From Corynebacterium appendicis CIP 107643 (GTDB lineage: Bacteria; Actinomycetota; Actinomycetes; Mycobacteriales; Mycobacteriaceae): DNA of 64,000 nucleotides. A model generated the notes under the pieces. It had not been told where the DNA came from, made no database searches, and worked only from the letters and a program-made list of their open reading frames with translations. Shown piece by piece: positions 52,739 through 63,647 of this stretch. The DNA lies in the NCBI RefSeq assembly GCF_030408415.1, contig NZ_CP046976.1:2022372-2086371 (forward strand), written 5' to 3'. The translations under genes and the position numbers were made by a program. Every line of letters starts with the position of its first letter. The stretch's first letter is position 1.

Positions 52739-54496
52739 ATGGCTGAAGATTTCGCGCAACAGATAGTGGAGACGCTAGAGCGCAACGGCGTGAAGCGCAT
52801 TTACGGCCTCGTCGGCGACTCGCTGAACCCGGTCTCCGACGCGGTGGCTGACTCGAACATCGAGTGGATCCACGTCCGCAACGAGGAGGCCGCCGCCTTC
52901 GCCGCCGGCGCCGAGTCGCTGGTCACGGGTGAGCTGGCTGTCTGCGCCGCATCCTGTGGCCCGGGCAACACCCACCTGATCCAGGGGCTTTATGATTCGC
53001 ACCGCAACGGCGCCAAGGTGCTCGCCATTGCTTCGCACATTCCGAGCCAGGAAATCGGCTCCAAGTTCTTCCAGGAGACGCACCCGGAGAAGATCTTCCA
53101 GGAGTGCTCGGGCTACTGCGAGATGGCTAATTCGCCGGAGCAGGGTGCGCGCATCCTGCACCACGCGATCCAGTCGACGATGGCGGGCAAGGGTGTGTCC
53201 GTCTTCGTCATGCCGGGCGATATCGCCGGCCAGGACGCTGCCGATGTACCGCTGCTCGAGTCCACGATCGCTCGCGGCGACGACAAGCGCGTCTTCCCGG
53301 ACGCCGGCGAGGCCGCACGTCTCGTCCAGGCCATCAACGAGGCGGAGACCGTCACGCTGTTTTGCGGTGTCGGCGCCGCGAACGCCCGCGAGGAGGTGCT
53401 GCAGCTCGCCGAGAAGATCAAGTCGCCGATTGGCCACTCCTTCGGCGGCAAGATGCACATCCAGTACGACAACCCGTTCGACGTGGGCATGAACGGCCTG
53501 CTCGGCTACGGCGCCTGCTACGAGGCCTCCCACGAGGCTGACCTGCTCATTCTGCTGGGCACGGACTTCCCGTACAACGACTGGCTGCCCGACGGCAATG
53601 TCGCGCAGGTGGACATCAAGGGCGAGAATATCGGCCGCCGCGCCAAGATCCAGTACCCCGTCGTGGGCGATGTCAAGAGCGTCATCGAGAACATCCTCCC
53701 GCACGTCGAGGAGAAGAAGAACCGCAAGTTCCTGGACAAGATGCTCAAGGAACACGCGCACCTGCTCGAGACGGTGATCGAGAATTACGGCACCAAGAAG
53801 CCGGAAAAGGCGACGCCGATCCAGCCGGAGTACGCCGCGAATCTCATCGACGAGCTGGCTGACGAGGACGCCGTCTTCACCGTCGACACCGGCATGTGCA
53901 ATGTCTGGGCTGCCCGCTACATCACCCCGAACGGCAAGAAGGACGAACTGGCGTCCTTCCGCCACGGCACCATGGCCAACGCCGTCCCGCAGGCGATCGG
54001 CGCTCAGGCAGCCGACCGCGGCCGCCAGGTGATCACGTTCTCCGGCGACGGCGGCGTGTCCATGCTGCTCGGCGAGCTCATCACTGTGCAGCAGCACGAC
54101 CTACCGGTGAAGATGATGGTGTTCAACAACTCCAGCCTCGGCATGGTCAAACTTGAGATGATGGTTGCCGGCCTGAAGGAATTCCAGACCGACCACGCCC
54201 AGGTGAATTACGCCAATATCGCTGAGGCGGTGGGCATCAAGTCCTTCCGGGTGGAAAAGCCGCAGGACCTGGAGAGGACCATCAAGGAGGCCTTCGCCTA
54301 CGACGGCCCGGTGCTCGTCGAGATGGTCACTGACCCGGATGCCCTGTCCCTGCCGCCGAACTTCGACTGGACCATGATCAAGGGCTTCACCGAGTCCGCG
54401 GTCAAGACGGTGCTCGACGGCGGTATCGGCAACATGGTCGAGCTGGCCCGCTCCAACCTCCGCAACATCAAGGGCGCCGCGGCGATCGAGTTCTAG
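52739..54496 (+). CDS. poxB: Pyruvate:quinone oxidoreductase
   Basis: This 585-residue peripheral membrane flavoenzyme converts pyruvate to acetate and CO2 and passes electrons to quinone. The thiamine-diphosphate fold is complete: the Glu of RNEEAAAFAAGAESLVTG, the central FAD/transhydrogenase-like domain, and the ThDP motif GDGGVSMLLGELITVQQHDLPVKMMVFNNSSLGM. The last 30 residues fit the membrane-binding tail of PoxB. CGGAGGAAAA precedes the ATG at 52739. The stop overlaps that of the convergent relic metallopeptidase. With pta-ackA and ald it gives this segment four routes around acetate. Confidence 0.95.
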   Translation: MAEDFAQQIVETLERNGVKRIYGLVGDSLNPVSDAVADSNIEWIHVRNEEAAAFAAGAESLVTGELAVCAASCGPGNTHLIQGLYDSHRNGAKVLAIASHIPSQEIGSKFFQETHPEKIFQECSGYCEMANSPEQGARILHHAIQSTMAGKGVSVFVMPGDIAGQDAADVPLLESTIARGDDKRVFPDAGEAARLVQAINEAETVTLFCGVGAANAREEVLQLAEKIKSPIGHSFGGKMHIQYDNPFDVGMNGLLGYGACYEASHEADLLILLGTDFPYNDWLPDGNVAQVDIKGENIGRRAKIQYPVVGDVKSVIENILPHVEEKKNRKFLDKMLKEHAHLLETVIENYGTKKPEKATPIQPEYAANLIDELADEDAVFTVDTGMCNVWAARYITPNGKKDELASFRHGTMANAVPQAIGAQAADRGRQVITFSGDGGVSMLLGELITVQQHDLPVKMMVFNNSSLGMVKLEMMVAGLKEFQTDHAQVNYANIAEAVGIKSFRVEKPQDLERTIKEAFAYDGPVLVEMVTDPDALSLPPNFDWTMIKGFTESAVKTVLDGGIGNMVELARSNLRNIKGAAAIEF

Positions 54497-55057
54497 CGGC
54501 GCGCGCCGAAGTTGGAGTTCGCGGGCACGGCCACAATGCCGATCAGGCCCGCGATCGCCGCGATGAGGGCGAGCACGGCGGCGACGATGCCGGCGTTGCT
54601 CGACCCCTCGGAGACCGCCGGTCCCCGATTCTGACCGGAATCAGGCTTGTTGCGGTCGCTCGTACCGCCGCCGTCGCCCAGATCAGAACCCTTGTTCGTC
54701 GGCGTGAGAACGCCACGGGCAAGGGTTTTGTTCTGCTCGGACGCTGTCGTAGCACGGCTGGCCCGTGCATACCTCCGGCAGCGTTGGCTGCGAGCGCGAC
54801 TCCTTGTCCGTGAAACCGAAGTGCGAAAACTGGTAGAGGTAGTTCACCGTCGAGCGGTACTCGGGCAGGTAGTTCTGCCCCTCCGGGCCCACGAGCTTCA
54901 GTGCGCCGGTGTGGCTCAACCCGATATTGTGGCCGAGCTCGTGGAGAATGGTGTTGCGCAGCTGCTCGTCGACAGAGGAATTGTGCCAGAAACCCCCGCT
55001 GCGCGGGTAATTCAAGCCGAGTTCTGCTTCCCCTCGCGACGTTTGGTCCGCGACCAC
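54493..55057 (-). pseudogene. Decayed secreted zinc metallopeptidase
   Basis: The reading ADQTSRGEAELGLNYPRSGGF leads to the zincin motif HELGHNIGLSH. After GQPCYDS at about 54750 the frame shifts, and the homologous C-terminus continues in another frame as TASEQNKTLARGVLTPTNKGSDLGDGGG, a linker, a hydrophobic anchor (AGIVAAVLALIAAIAGLIGI) and a stop at 54493-54495. The N-terminal half and signal peptide are missing; the remnant begins inside the 3' end of hspR. It is broken by both truncation and frameshift. Confidence 0.8.
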
Positions 55058-55413
55058 GCGACCACCGCCGTTGAGCGCGGCACGTGCACGAGTTCCCCGC
55101 CGCGGCGCGGGGCCCGGGCGACGCGTTCGCGCAACTGGGCATTCTCGTCTTCGAGGTCGTCGATGCGTTGCGTCAGCTCGATGATCGTCTTGATCCCGGC
55201 CAAATTCACGCCTTCTTCCTGGGAGAGGCGCTGAATCGTCCGCAGCCGCGAAATATCGCGCTGAGAGTAGCGGCGCCCGCCGCCGGACGTGCGCATCGGG
55301 CTGACCAGGCCCATGCGGTCGTACGTGCGCAGGGTCTGGGCGTGCATGCCGGTCAGCTCGGCGGCGACAGAGATGACGTAGTACTCGTCGACAGCGTCGT
55401 CTTTCTTATTCAT
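55012..55413 (-). CDS. hspR: Heat-shock repressor HspR (MerR family)
   Basis: The protein has about 133 residues. It represses the dnaK operon and clpB by binding HAIR sites. The MerR winged helix is YYVISVAAELTGMHAQTLRTYDRMGLVSPMRTSGGGRRYSQRDI, followed by SRLRTIQRLSQEEGVNLAGIK and a coiled dimer helix. The ATG at 55413 is chosen (ten bases after GGAGG); GTG 55419 is an alternative. The last eight to ten residues (after SRTKR) overlap the metallopeptidase relic in another frame and may be acquired rather than native. It is the last gene of the dnaK operon. Confidence 0.93.
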   Translation of the reverse strand: MNKKDDAVDEYYVISVAAELTGMHAQTLRTYDRMGLVSPMRTSGGGRRYSQRDISRLRTIQRLSQEEGVNLAGIKTIIELTQRIDDLEDENAQLRERVARAPRRGGELVHVPRSTAVVAWSRTKRREGKQNSA

Positions 55414-55428
55414 CTGCACATCACCTCC

Positions 55429-56664
55429 CTACTGGGTGCTCCCGGTGCCGGAGTTGGCCCCGGCCCACCCGGCGCGCGGGTTGAATCCGGAGTCCTTCTC
55501 CGCCTGGGCGTAGGCGCGCAGCGCGCTCGTCGCCGTGGCGTCCAGGTTCTTCGGCACTTGTACCTCGACGGTGACCATGAGGTCGCCAGCCGTGCCGGAC
55601 TTGCGTGGCACGCCGCGGCCCTTCACGCGCAGGGTCCGACCGTTCGGCGTGCCCGCCGGGACCTTGACCTTCACCGGGCTATCCAGCGTCGGCACCGTCA
55701 CAGCCCCGCCAAGAGCCAGCTCCGCGAAGCTCACCGGCACCGTGACTGCGAGATCGTCTCCGTTGCGGGTGAACACCTTGTCGGGCTTCACTGTCACATT
55801 GACGAACAGGTCGCCCGCGGGCGTGCCGTTCGGCCCCGCCTCGCCCTGGCCGGCCAGCCGCACTTTCTGCCCGTCGATCACGCCTGCGGGGATCCGCACC
55901 GTGATCGACCGGGTCCGGCGGACCGTTCCTGAACCCGAGCAGGTCGGGCACGGGTCCTCGATGATCTGGCCGGTGCCGCCGCAGCGGGTGCACGGCCGGG
56001 ACATCCCGAAGGCTCCCTTCTGCTCGCTGACAAAACCGGAGCCGTGGCAATCCGGGCACGTCGTGGTCTTGCCCGTCGCCGAACCGGAGCCGTGGCAGTC
56101 GGTGCACGGTGCCTCACCAGTCAACTCGACCGGGATAGTCGTTCCCTTGACGGCTTCGCGGAAGTCGAGCGTTATTTGCGTTTCGACGTCGGCCCCCCGC
56201 GTCGGCCGAGCACTCCTGCCAGTGCCGCCGCCGCGGTTAAAGAGGCCACCGAAGATGTCACCAAGACCGCCTTCCGCAGAAAATCCTCCGCCTTGTCCAA
56301 ACGACTGTCCGAATCCGACGTCTTCGAATCCGCCGGCCCCGAAGTCCGACGTGGTCGTCGTGGTGCGAAACCCGCCCGGAAACCCGGAGCCTCCTCTCCC
56401 TCCGAAGCGCATGAAGCCTCCGGAGTTCATCATCGACTTGAATTCGTCGTATTCCTTGCGCTTCGTCTCGTCGCCGAGGACGTCGTACGCCTCCGCTACC
56501 TTCTTGAAGCGCTCTTCGGCTTGCTTGTCGCCCGGGTGCGAGTCCGGGTGGTTCTCGCGCGCCAGTTTGCGGTACGCCTTCTTAATCTCGGCCGCGCTTG
56601 CCGACGACGACAGGCCCAGGTCGCCGTAATAATCCTTATTCGACCATTCCTGCTGCATAGCCAT
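55429..56664 (-). CDS. dnaJ: DnaJ co-chaperone
   Basis: This 411-residue protein activates the DnaK ATPase. The J domain with HPD lies near residues 40-42. A Gly/Phe-rich region follows, then four zinc motifs [24 protein letters not shown] and CPTCSGSG, and the C-terminal substrate domains. AAGGAGG lies eight bases before the first ATG at 56664. It is somewhat longer than the usual 380-395 residues because of the G/F region. hspR follows after about 15 bases. A strong hairpin separates it from grpE. Confidence 0.95.
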   Translation of the reverse strand: MAMQQEWSNKDYYGDLGLSSSASAAEIKKAYRKLARENHPDSHPGDKQAEERFKKVAEAYDVLGDETKRKEYDEFKSMMNSGGFMRFGGRGGSGFPGGFRTTTTTSDFGAGGFEDVGFGQSFGQGGGFSAEGGLGDIFGGLFNRGGGTGRSARPTRGADVETQITLDFREAVKGTTIPVELTGEAPCTDCHGSGSATGKTTTCPDCHGSGFVSEQKGAFGMSRPCTRCGGTGQIIEDPCPTCSGSGTVRRTRSITVRIPAGVIDGQKVRLAGQGEAGPNGTPAGDLFVNVTVKPDKVFTRNGDDLAVTVPVSFAELALGGAVTVPTLDSPVKVKVPAGTPNGRTLRVKGRGVPRKSGTAGDLMVTVEVQVPKNLDATATSALRAYAQAEKDSGFNPRAGWAGANSGTGSTQ

Positions 56665-56742
56665 AATCGCTTCCTCCTTCCTTTCGTATTCTGTTATGTT
56701 CTGCTTCTATTTTCACTGCTAAAAACGTTTATCTATGTAAAA

Positions 56743-56801
56743 CGCGGCCGAGGCGGGAATCGTCGACGTCGCTGGTGTCAAAGCTTCCCTCCCCGGCCGC
56801 G
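56743..56801 (-). terminator. Hairpin between grpE and dnaJ, possible attenuator
   Basis: CGCGGCCGAGGCGGGAA at 56743-56759 pairs with TTCCCTCCCCGGCCGCG at 56785-56801 with two mismatches. On the minus strand the stem is followed by TTTTACATAG. It lies in the 155-base gap inside the operon and could reduce dnaJ-hspR transcription relative to dnaK-grpE. An AT-rich promoter-like stretch follows before dnaJ. Confidence 0.65.
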
Positions 56802-56819
56802 GTGCGGCGCTACTGAGTC

Positions 56820-57524
56820 TTACTCAGCGCTACCTTCCGGTGCGTCCGCGCCATCATCCGAGCCCTCCTCCGGGTCCGCGATGATGACCATCGCGTTGCG
56901 GATCAGGCGGTCGCCGACGCGGTAGCCCTTGCGCAGGACGGTGCCGATGATTTTCTCGTCGCCCTGCGACAAGTCCTGGACCGCCTCGTGGATCTCCGGG
57001 TCGAATGCATCGCCCTCAGCACCGAAAGCCTGGGTCTTCTGGCGCTGCAGGACTGCCTGCAGGTTGTCGGAGAACGCCTTCAGCGGGCCGTCTGCCAGGT
57101 CGCCGTGCTGGCGGGCGAGCTCCAAGTCGTCGATAAGCGGGAGCAGCTCCTCGATCACCTTGGCCTTGGCATCGTTGGCGATCTGCGAGCGCTCGCGCTC
57201 CGTGCGGCGGCGGTAGTTCGCGTACTCGGCCGAGACGCGCTGGAGATCCTCCGTGCGCTCAGCGAGCTGAAGCTCCGCCTCGGAGACCGTCCCGTCGCCA
57301 TCGGCGTCCGGGTTGACCTCGCGCTCCGCGTCATTCAACGCGTCGGCGAGCTCAGCGTCGAGCACCTCAGAGTCCGACAGCGGGTCTGCATCGTCCGCGG
57401 CCAGCGCCTCGGATTCCGCGGCCTCCTGGGCCAAGGTCTCCGACTGGTCCGGGCTGATGTACTCGTCGTCCGTGGCCTCGGGCGCGCCCGGGTTGTCGGG
57501 CATCTGTTCGTTCGGGTTGGTCAT
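56820..57524 (-). CDS. grpE: GrpE nucleotide exchange factor
   Basis: The protein has 234 residues. An acidic N-terminal tail of about 80 residues leads to the GrpE helix ([23 protein letters not shown]) and the C-terminal beta domain with [28 protein letters not shown]. It exchanges ADP for ATP on DnaK. It starts 12 bases after dnaK. One copy of the 11-base word encodes LID in [10 protein letters not shown]. Confidence 0.95.
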   Translation of the reverse strand: MTNPNEQMPDNPGAPEATDDEYISPDQSETLAQEAAESEALAADDADPLSDSEVLDAELADALNDAEREVNPDADGDGTVSEAELQLAERTEDLQRVSAEYANYRRRTERERSQIANDAKAKVIEELLPLIDDLELARQHGDLADGPLKAFSDNLQAVLQRQKTQAFGAEGDAFDPEIHEAVQDLSQGDEKIIGTVLRKGYRVGDRLIRNAMVIIADPEEGSDDGADAPEGSAE

Positions 57525-57536
57525 GGGTGCCGCTCC

Positions 57537-59390
<1,854 letters not shown>

Positions 59391-59474
59391 AGTGTGAATA
59401 TCCTCCTGAAAGATTCGGTTGATTGAGTGTTTTCGTTGTACCGAGTCGAGCCCGGGCCACAACCCGTCCGGCAG

Positions 59475-59606
59475 GTTGACTGCCACTCACTCAACTTCTG
59501 GCAGCAAGTGTACCACCGCGAGGCGACACCCTGTCACAGGGTTGAGCTCAGCTCACTCAATCTCTACAACTCGTGGGCATGAAAAGTTGTTCCAAGTTCA
59601 CTCAAC
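59475..59606. promoter_or_regulatory. Three HAIR-like HspR operators upstream of dnaK
   Basis: GTTGACT-N7-ACTCAAC at 59475-59495, GTTGAGC-N7-ACTCAAT at 59541-59561 and GTTGTTC-N7-ACTCAAC at 59586-59606 all follow the HAIR pattern; each has a near-perfect ACTCAA half. The middle one borders a vegetative promoter (minus-strand TACACT at 59507-59512, GTGACA at 59532-59537) and the outer one contains the SigH-type -35. Confidence 0.7.
59568..59593 (-). promoter_or_regulatory. SigH-type promoter of dnaK
   Basis: On the minus strand GGAAC (59589-59593) is followed, 19 bases after GGAA, by GTT (59568-59570), the same arrangement as at clpB. GGAAC lies within the outer HAIR-like site. Confidence 0.6.
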
Positions 59607-59759
59607 TTTCTCCGTTTCAGCTGGTAAAAAGGTGGTGCGGACCAGACATTTCTAGTTGCGCGGATTCATCGCGAGATTCTCATAGCAGCAGCCCACCGAC
59701 AATAACCGCCTGCACCGGAAGGGTTGTATTCCACGTCCCGTCTGGCAGAATGCTTGTTC

Positions 59760-61235
59760 GTGACTGAACACAATCCTGCGCGTAACGCGAAGACTGACGG
59801 GGCGAGAGATTTCGCCAACACCCTCCTCGACTCAGTGGAGGCGCCCGCCACGGAACCGACGGCGGCAGACGCCGCGCAGACGCTTTCCGGCGAGCCCATC
59901 GACCGCGGCCGCGTCATCGCCTCCGACGGGCGTGCCGCAGCCGCCTGGGCACTGCGCTTCATCGTGATCGTGATCGCCACGGTGATCCTGTTCAAGCTCA
60001 TCGGCTCGGTGTGGGTGGGCGTCCTGCCGACCCTGCTCGCGCTGATTTTCTGCACGATCCTGTGGCCGCCGGTGCGGTGGCTGCGCAACCACAAGGTGCC
60101 GTCGGCGCTGGCGGTGTTCATTGTTCTGTTAGGCTTCTTCGGCATCATCGGCGGCATTTTCGCGGCGATGGCGCCAACGATCCGCACGCAGTCGGTGGAG
60201 CTGTACCACCAGGCTGAAGAGGGCATCCAGCAGATTTTGGATTGGTTGGAGACATCCGCGCCCTTCGACGTGGACACGAGCCAGATCGAGCAAGCCGTGA
60301 ACCAGGCGGGAGAGTTCGTCCGGGGCCAGGCCTCCAATATCGCCTCCGGTGTGGTGACGGGCATCGGCGCGGCGGCGTCGATCGGCACGTCGCTGTTGCT
60401 GATGCTGGTCCTGTCCTTCTTCTTCCTGAAGGACGGCGACCGCTTCTTGCCGTGGCTGCGCAAGTACACCGGCGTGAAGGTCGGCTGGCACCTGACTGAG
60501 GTGCTGATGCGCTCCTGGAACACGCTCTCCGGCTTCATCCGCACGCAGGCCATCGTGTCCATGGTGGACGCTGTCTTCATCGGACTGGGCCTGGTCATCC
60601 TGGGTGTTCCGCTCGCACCGGTGCTGGCAGTCCTCACCTTCTTCGGTGGCTTCATCCCGATTATCGGTGCGTTCACCGCGGGCGCTCTCGCCGTCATCGT
60701 GGCGCTGGTCTCCGGCGGCCTGACCAAAGCACTGCTCGCGCTCGGCCTGGTCATCCTCGTCCAGCAAATCGAGGGCAATGTCCTGCAGCCGATCCTGCAG
60801 TCCCGCTCCATGGGCCTGCACGCCGCCATCGTCCTGCTGGCAGTGGCCGTGGGCGGCACGCTCTTCGGCATCATCGGCGCCTTCCTGGCCGTCCCCATCG
60901 CCGCCGTCGCCGCCGTGTGGCTGCGCTACTGGGCGGAGATGGTTTCCCTGCGCAGCGGCGAGATCACTGCGGACGATATCCAGATCGCCACGCAGCAGAG
61001 CCAAACATTGGATTCGCGCACGGCGTACCTGGCGGTGCGCGACCGCATGCGCTCTTTGGGCCGCCGCAAGGGACAGACCCAGCTCGACGAGGAAGCCGAC
61101 AAGCTCGGCTCCACCAAGATTCCGCGCGGCACGCGTCTCAACAAGAAGAACGCCGAAAAGCACGACGCCCCGGGCGATTCCCGCGCCATCGACGAGGAGG
61201 ACCTCAAGAAGAAGCGCGGAAAGAAGCAGGACTAG
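59760..61235 (+). CDS. AI-2E family transporter (predicted permease)
   Basis: The protein has 491 residues with GTG 59760 as the likely start; the frame is open to 59724, but this start gives a normal polar N-terminus. About eight hydrophobic segments are arranged as in the AI-2E/PerM family: an N-terminal group (residues 65-135), a long amphipathic extracytoplasmic helix region (QAEEGIQQILDWLE), and the C-terminal group with FFGGFIPIIGAFTAGALA, QQIEGNVLQPILQSR and VGGTLFGIIGAFLAVPIAA. The substrate is unknown; family members export small signals or sodium. A charged tail of 100 residues follows. A strong terminator ends it. Confidence 0.85.
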   Translation: MTEHNPARNAKTDGARDFANTLLDSVEAPATEPTAADAAQTLSGEPIDRGRVIASDGRAAAAWALRFIVIVIATVILFKLIGSVWVGVLPTLLALIFCTILWPPVRWLRNHKVPSALAVFIVLLGFFGIIGGIFAAMAPTIRTQSVELYHQAEEGIQQILDWLETSAPFDVDTSQIEQAVNQAGEFVRGQASNIASGVVTGIGAAASIGTSLLLMLVLSFFFLKDGDRFLPWLRKYTGVKVGWHLTEVLMRSWNTLSGFIRTQAIVSMVDAVFIGLGLVILGVPLAPVLAVLTFFGGFIPIIGAFTAGALAVIVALVSGGLTKALLALGLVILVQQIEGNVLQPILQSRSMGLHAAIVLLAVAVGGTLFGIIGAFLAVPIAAVAAVWLRYWAEMVSLRSGEITADDIQIATQQSQTLDSRTAYLAVRDRMRSLGRRKGQTQLDEEADKLGSTKIPRGTRLNKKNAEKHDAPGDSRAIDEEDLKKKRGKKQD

Positions 61236-61258
61236 CGCAAACTAGTCAGCCCTGAGCG

Positions 61259-61286
61259 AACGCCAGCCCCCGGCTGGCGTTTTTTC
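61259..61286 (+). terminator. Rho-independent terminator of the AI-2E gene
   Basis: AACGCCAGCC pairs perfectly with GGCTGGCGTT around CCC, followed by TTTTTC. It starts 24 bases after the stop. Confidence 0.92.
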
Positions 61287-61288
61287 TC

Positions 61289-61294
61289 TACCCT
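61289..61294 (+). promoter_or_regulatory. Putative -10 box for the leaderless PfpI gene
   Basis: TACCCT directly behind the previous terminator is seven bases before the ATG at 61302. Confidence 0.4.
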
Positions 61295-61301
61295 GGGCGA
61301 C

Positions 61302-61832
61302 ATGAGCAACCAAGCACTTGAGAACAAGAAGATCGCAATCCTGGCCACCAACGGCTTTGAAGACTCCGAGCTGACCAGCCCGCGCGACGCCGTCGCTGAG
61401 GCTGGCGCCACCATTACCGTCATTTCCACCGAGACCGGCGAGATCGAGGGCAAGAACGGCGAGAAGGTAACGGTCGACCAGACCGCGGCCGACGCCAACG
61501 CCGCCGATTTCGACGCCCTGATCCTCCCCGGAGGCACCGGCAACGCCGACACGATCCGCACCGATGAGAAGGCGGTCGCATTCGTCCGCGAGATCACCCA
61601 GGCAGAAAAGCCCGTCGGCGTCATTTGCCACGGCGGCTGGATCCTCGCCGACGCAGATGCCCTCAAGGACGTGACCATCACCTCCTACCCGTCGCTCAAG
61701 ACGGACCTGTCCAACGCGGGTGCGACGTGGGTGGACGAAGAGGTGCGCGTCGATAAGCGCTTCGTTTCTTCGCGCACCCCGGACGACCTGCCGGCATTCA
61801 ACGAGGCGATCGTCGAGGAGTTCGCCAAGTAA
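61302..61832 (+). CDS. PfpI/DJ-1 family protein
   Basis: This 176-residue single-domain glutamine-amidotransferase fold protein has the nucleophile Cys in GVICHGGWILADAD, the acid Glu in the FEDSEL loop near the start, and ALILPGGTGNAD. It belongs to the YhbO/PfpI branch, linked to stress resistance and to glyoxal or glycation handling; the exact reaction is debated for the family. One copy of the 11-base word encodes VDK in VRVDKRF. The lplA start codon follows its stop with no spacing (TAAATG), so the two are translated from one message. Confidence 0.9.
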   Translation: MSNQALENKKIAILATNGFEDSELTSPRDAVAEAGATITVISTETGEIEGKNGEKVTVDQTAADANAADFDALILPGGTGNADTIRTDEKAVAFVREITQAEKPVGVICHGGWILADADALKDVTITSYPSLKTDLSNAGATWVDEEVRVDKRFVSSRTPDDLPAFNEAIVEEFAK

Positions 61833-62903
61833 ATGGCTTCCCACCATTTCGAGGTCAAGGTCTCCGGCGGCAAGCTCGTCGTCGCGGACCTGACCGACGA
61901 CGGTTCGACGATCACCGACGCGAAGATTTCGGGTGATTTCTTCCTCGAGCCGGAGGAGGCGTACGACGCAATCAACGGCGCACTCGTCGGCGCGTCCGTC
62001 ACGGAATCAGCCGACGACCTGAAGAAGCGTATCGACGGAGCCTTAGCCCGTCTTGGCGGCAGCCAAGACGTATCCCTCCACGGGTTCTCCACCCGTGACG
62101 TGGCCATCGCCGCCCGCCGCGCGCTTCTCGACGCCAAAGATCTCACCGATTACGACTGGACCGTCATCCACTCCCCCGTCCTCCCGACACCGGTGAATGT
62201 GGCGCTGGACCAGTACCTCCTCGAGGAAGTCGCAGCCGGCCGCAAGGGCCCGATCGTGCGCTTCTGGGAGTGGCAGGACAAGGCCGTCGTCTTCGGCTCC
62301 TACCAGTCTTTCCAGAATGAGCTGGACCCGGAGGGCATCGAGAAGCACGGCATCGTGCCGGTGCGCCGCATCTCCGGCGGCGGGGCGATGTTCATGGAGG
62401 GCGGCAACTGCGTCACTTACTCGATGTACCTGCCCGACGACATAGCCGCGGGGCTGAGCTACGTGGACAGTTACCAGTACCTGGACGCCTGGGTACTCGC
62501 CGGACTTCAGTCCCTCGGCGTGAACGCCTGGTACGTGCCGATCAACGACATCACCTCCGACGGCGGCAAGATCGGCGGTGCCGCTCAGAAGCGCATTCCG
62601 GGCGCAATCCTGCACCACACGACCATGAGCTACGACATCAACGCCGACAAGATGATGGACGTGCTGCGCGTGGGCAAGGTGAAGCTCGCCGACAAGGGCG
62701 TGCGTTCCGCTAAGAAGCGCGTCGACCCGCTGCGCCGTCAGACGGGTGTCTCCCGCCAGGAGGTCATTCAGACGCTCATCAACACCTTCGTCTCCCGCTA
62801 CCCAACCGAGGTCGGCGAACTCACCGACGCGGACATCGCCGCTGCCGAGAAGCTTGTCGACGAAAAGTTCGGCACCGACGCCTGGACCCACCGCGTGCCG
62901 TAA
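61833..62903 (+). CDS. lplA: Lipoate-protein ligase A
   Basis: This 356-residue enzyme attaches lipoate to the E2 subunits of 2-oxoacid dehydrogenases and to GcvH. The domain order is reversed: a small accessory domain (residues 1-95, HFEVKVSGGKLVVADL) precedes the catalytic domain, which has RRISGGGAMFMEGGNCVTYS and GGKIGGAAQKRIPGAILHHTTMSYDI. It is fully coupled to the PfpI gene. It links to the PknG/OdhI node in the same window because 2-oxoglutarate dehydrogenase needs lipoate. Confidence 0.9.
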   Translation: MASHHFEVKVSGGKLVVADLTDDGSTITDAKISGDFFLEPEEAYDAINGALVGASVTESADDLKKRIDGALARLGGSQDVSLHGFSTRDVAIAARRALLDAKDLTDYDWTVIHSPVLPTPVNVALDQYLLEEVAAGRKGPIVRFWEWQDKAVVFGSYQSFQNELDPEGIEKHGIVPVRRISGGGAMFMEGGNCVTYSMYLPDDIAAGLSYVDSYQYLDAWVLAGLQSLGVNAWYVPINDITSDGGKIGGAAQKRIPGAILHHTTMSYDINADKMMDVLRVGKVKLADKGVRSAKKRVDPLRRQTGVSRQEVIQTLINTFVSRYPTEVGELTDADIAAAEKLVDEKFGTDAWTHRVP

Positions 62904-62919
62904 GCGGCACTCAAAAGCG

Positions 62920-63597
62920 CTAGCTGGACGCGGCCTCTTCCTCGACGGCCGCGGCCCGCGCAACCGCGTGAAGAACGACGTTGATCTCGCGGGCGTGGTC
63001 GAAGGTCGCACCCTCAAGCACCGCCCGGTCGATGTCGCGCACGCGGACGCGAACATCGTTGAAGGGCACTCCCTGGATCTCGTCGAGGAAGACCCGGCGC
63101 AGTTCGCCGGTGTTCTTCAGCAGCAGGATCACCATGGCTTCTTCGGGGCGCGGCTCCGCAGTGCCGTGGAAGATGTCGCGGTAGCGGTCGCGCATGGCCG
63201 CCTCGATGGTCTCGTCCTTTTCCGGGAAGCGGTGCCAGGTCAGGCCGAGGAAGCTGGCGCGTTCCTGGTCGAGCACACCTTCCTCAATGAGGCGCTGCGC
63301 GAGCGCTTCCTTGTCCGCGAATTTGCGCGAATTCAGCGCCGAGTACACCGTCTGCCCGTCCTTGGCCTCCAGGCGGGACACGCCGTGCGCCAGGGCAGGG
63401 TGGGCGGCCGCCCGCTTCGACGCCCCCGCCGCAGCGACTGCGGTGGGAGACTTGCCGTCCTCGATCGTGGCCAGACCAGTGGCGACGAGATCGCACAACA
63501 GCGCACCATTAAGGGCGACGCGCTGGTGGCTCACCCCGATCTCAAAACGGTCAGACTTGTTCGAGAGCAGGAGAAACAGTGCTTCACTAACGAGCAT
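62920..63597 (-). CDS. GPP34 (GOLPH3-like) family protein
   Basis: The protein has 225 residues. The family opening LVSEALFLLLSNKS and ALNGALLCDLVATGLATIEDGK are clear, followed by the helical body with FLGLTWHRFPEKDE and a C-terminal helical end. In eukaryotes GOLPH3 binds phosphoinositides. The actinobacterial members are cytoplasmic or membrane-peripheral with unknown function, though phosphatidylinositol is also present in these bacteria. It converges with lplA at 16 bases. Confidence 0.85.
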   Translation of the reverse strand: MLVSEALFLLLSNKSDRFEIGVSHQRVALNGALLCDLVATGLATIEDGKSPTAVAAAGASKRAAAHPALAHGVSRLEAKDGQTVYSALNSRKFADKEALAQRLIEEGVLDQERASFLGLTWHRFPEKDETIEAAMRDRYRDIFHGTAEPRPEEAMVILLLKNTGELRRVFLDEIQGVPFNDVRVRVRDIDRAVLEGATFDHAREINVVLHAVARAAAVEEEAASS

Positions 63598-63647
63598 GGC
63601 AAGTGTCTTTCAGCTAGCGGATGAGTGTGGCCTAGTTTAACCCCTAT

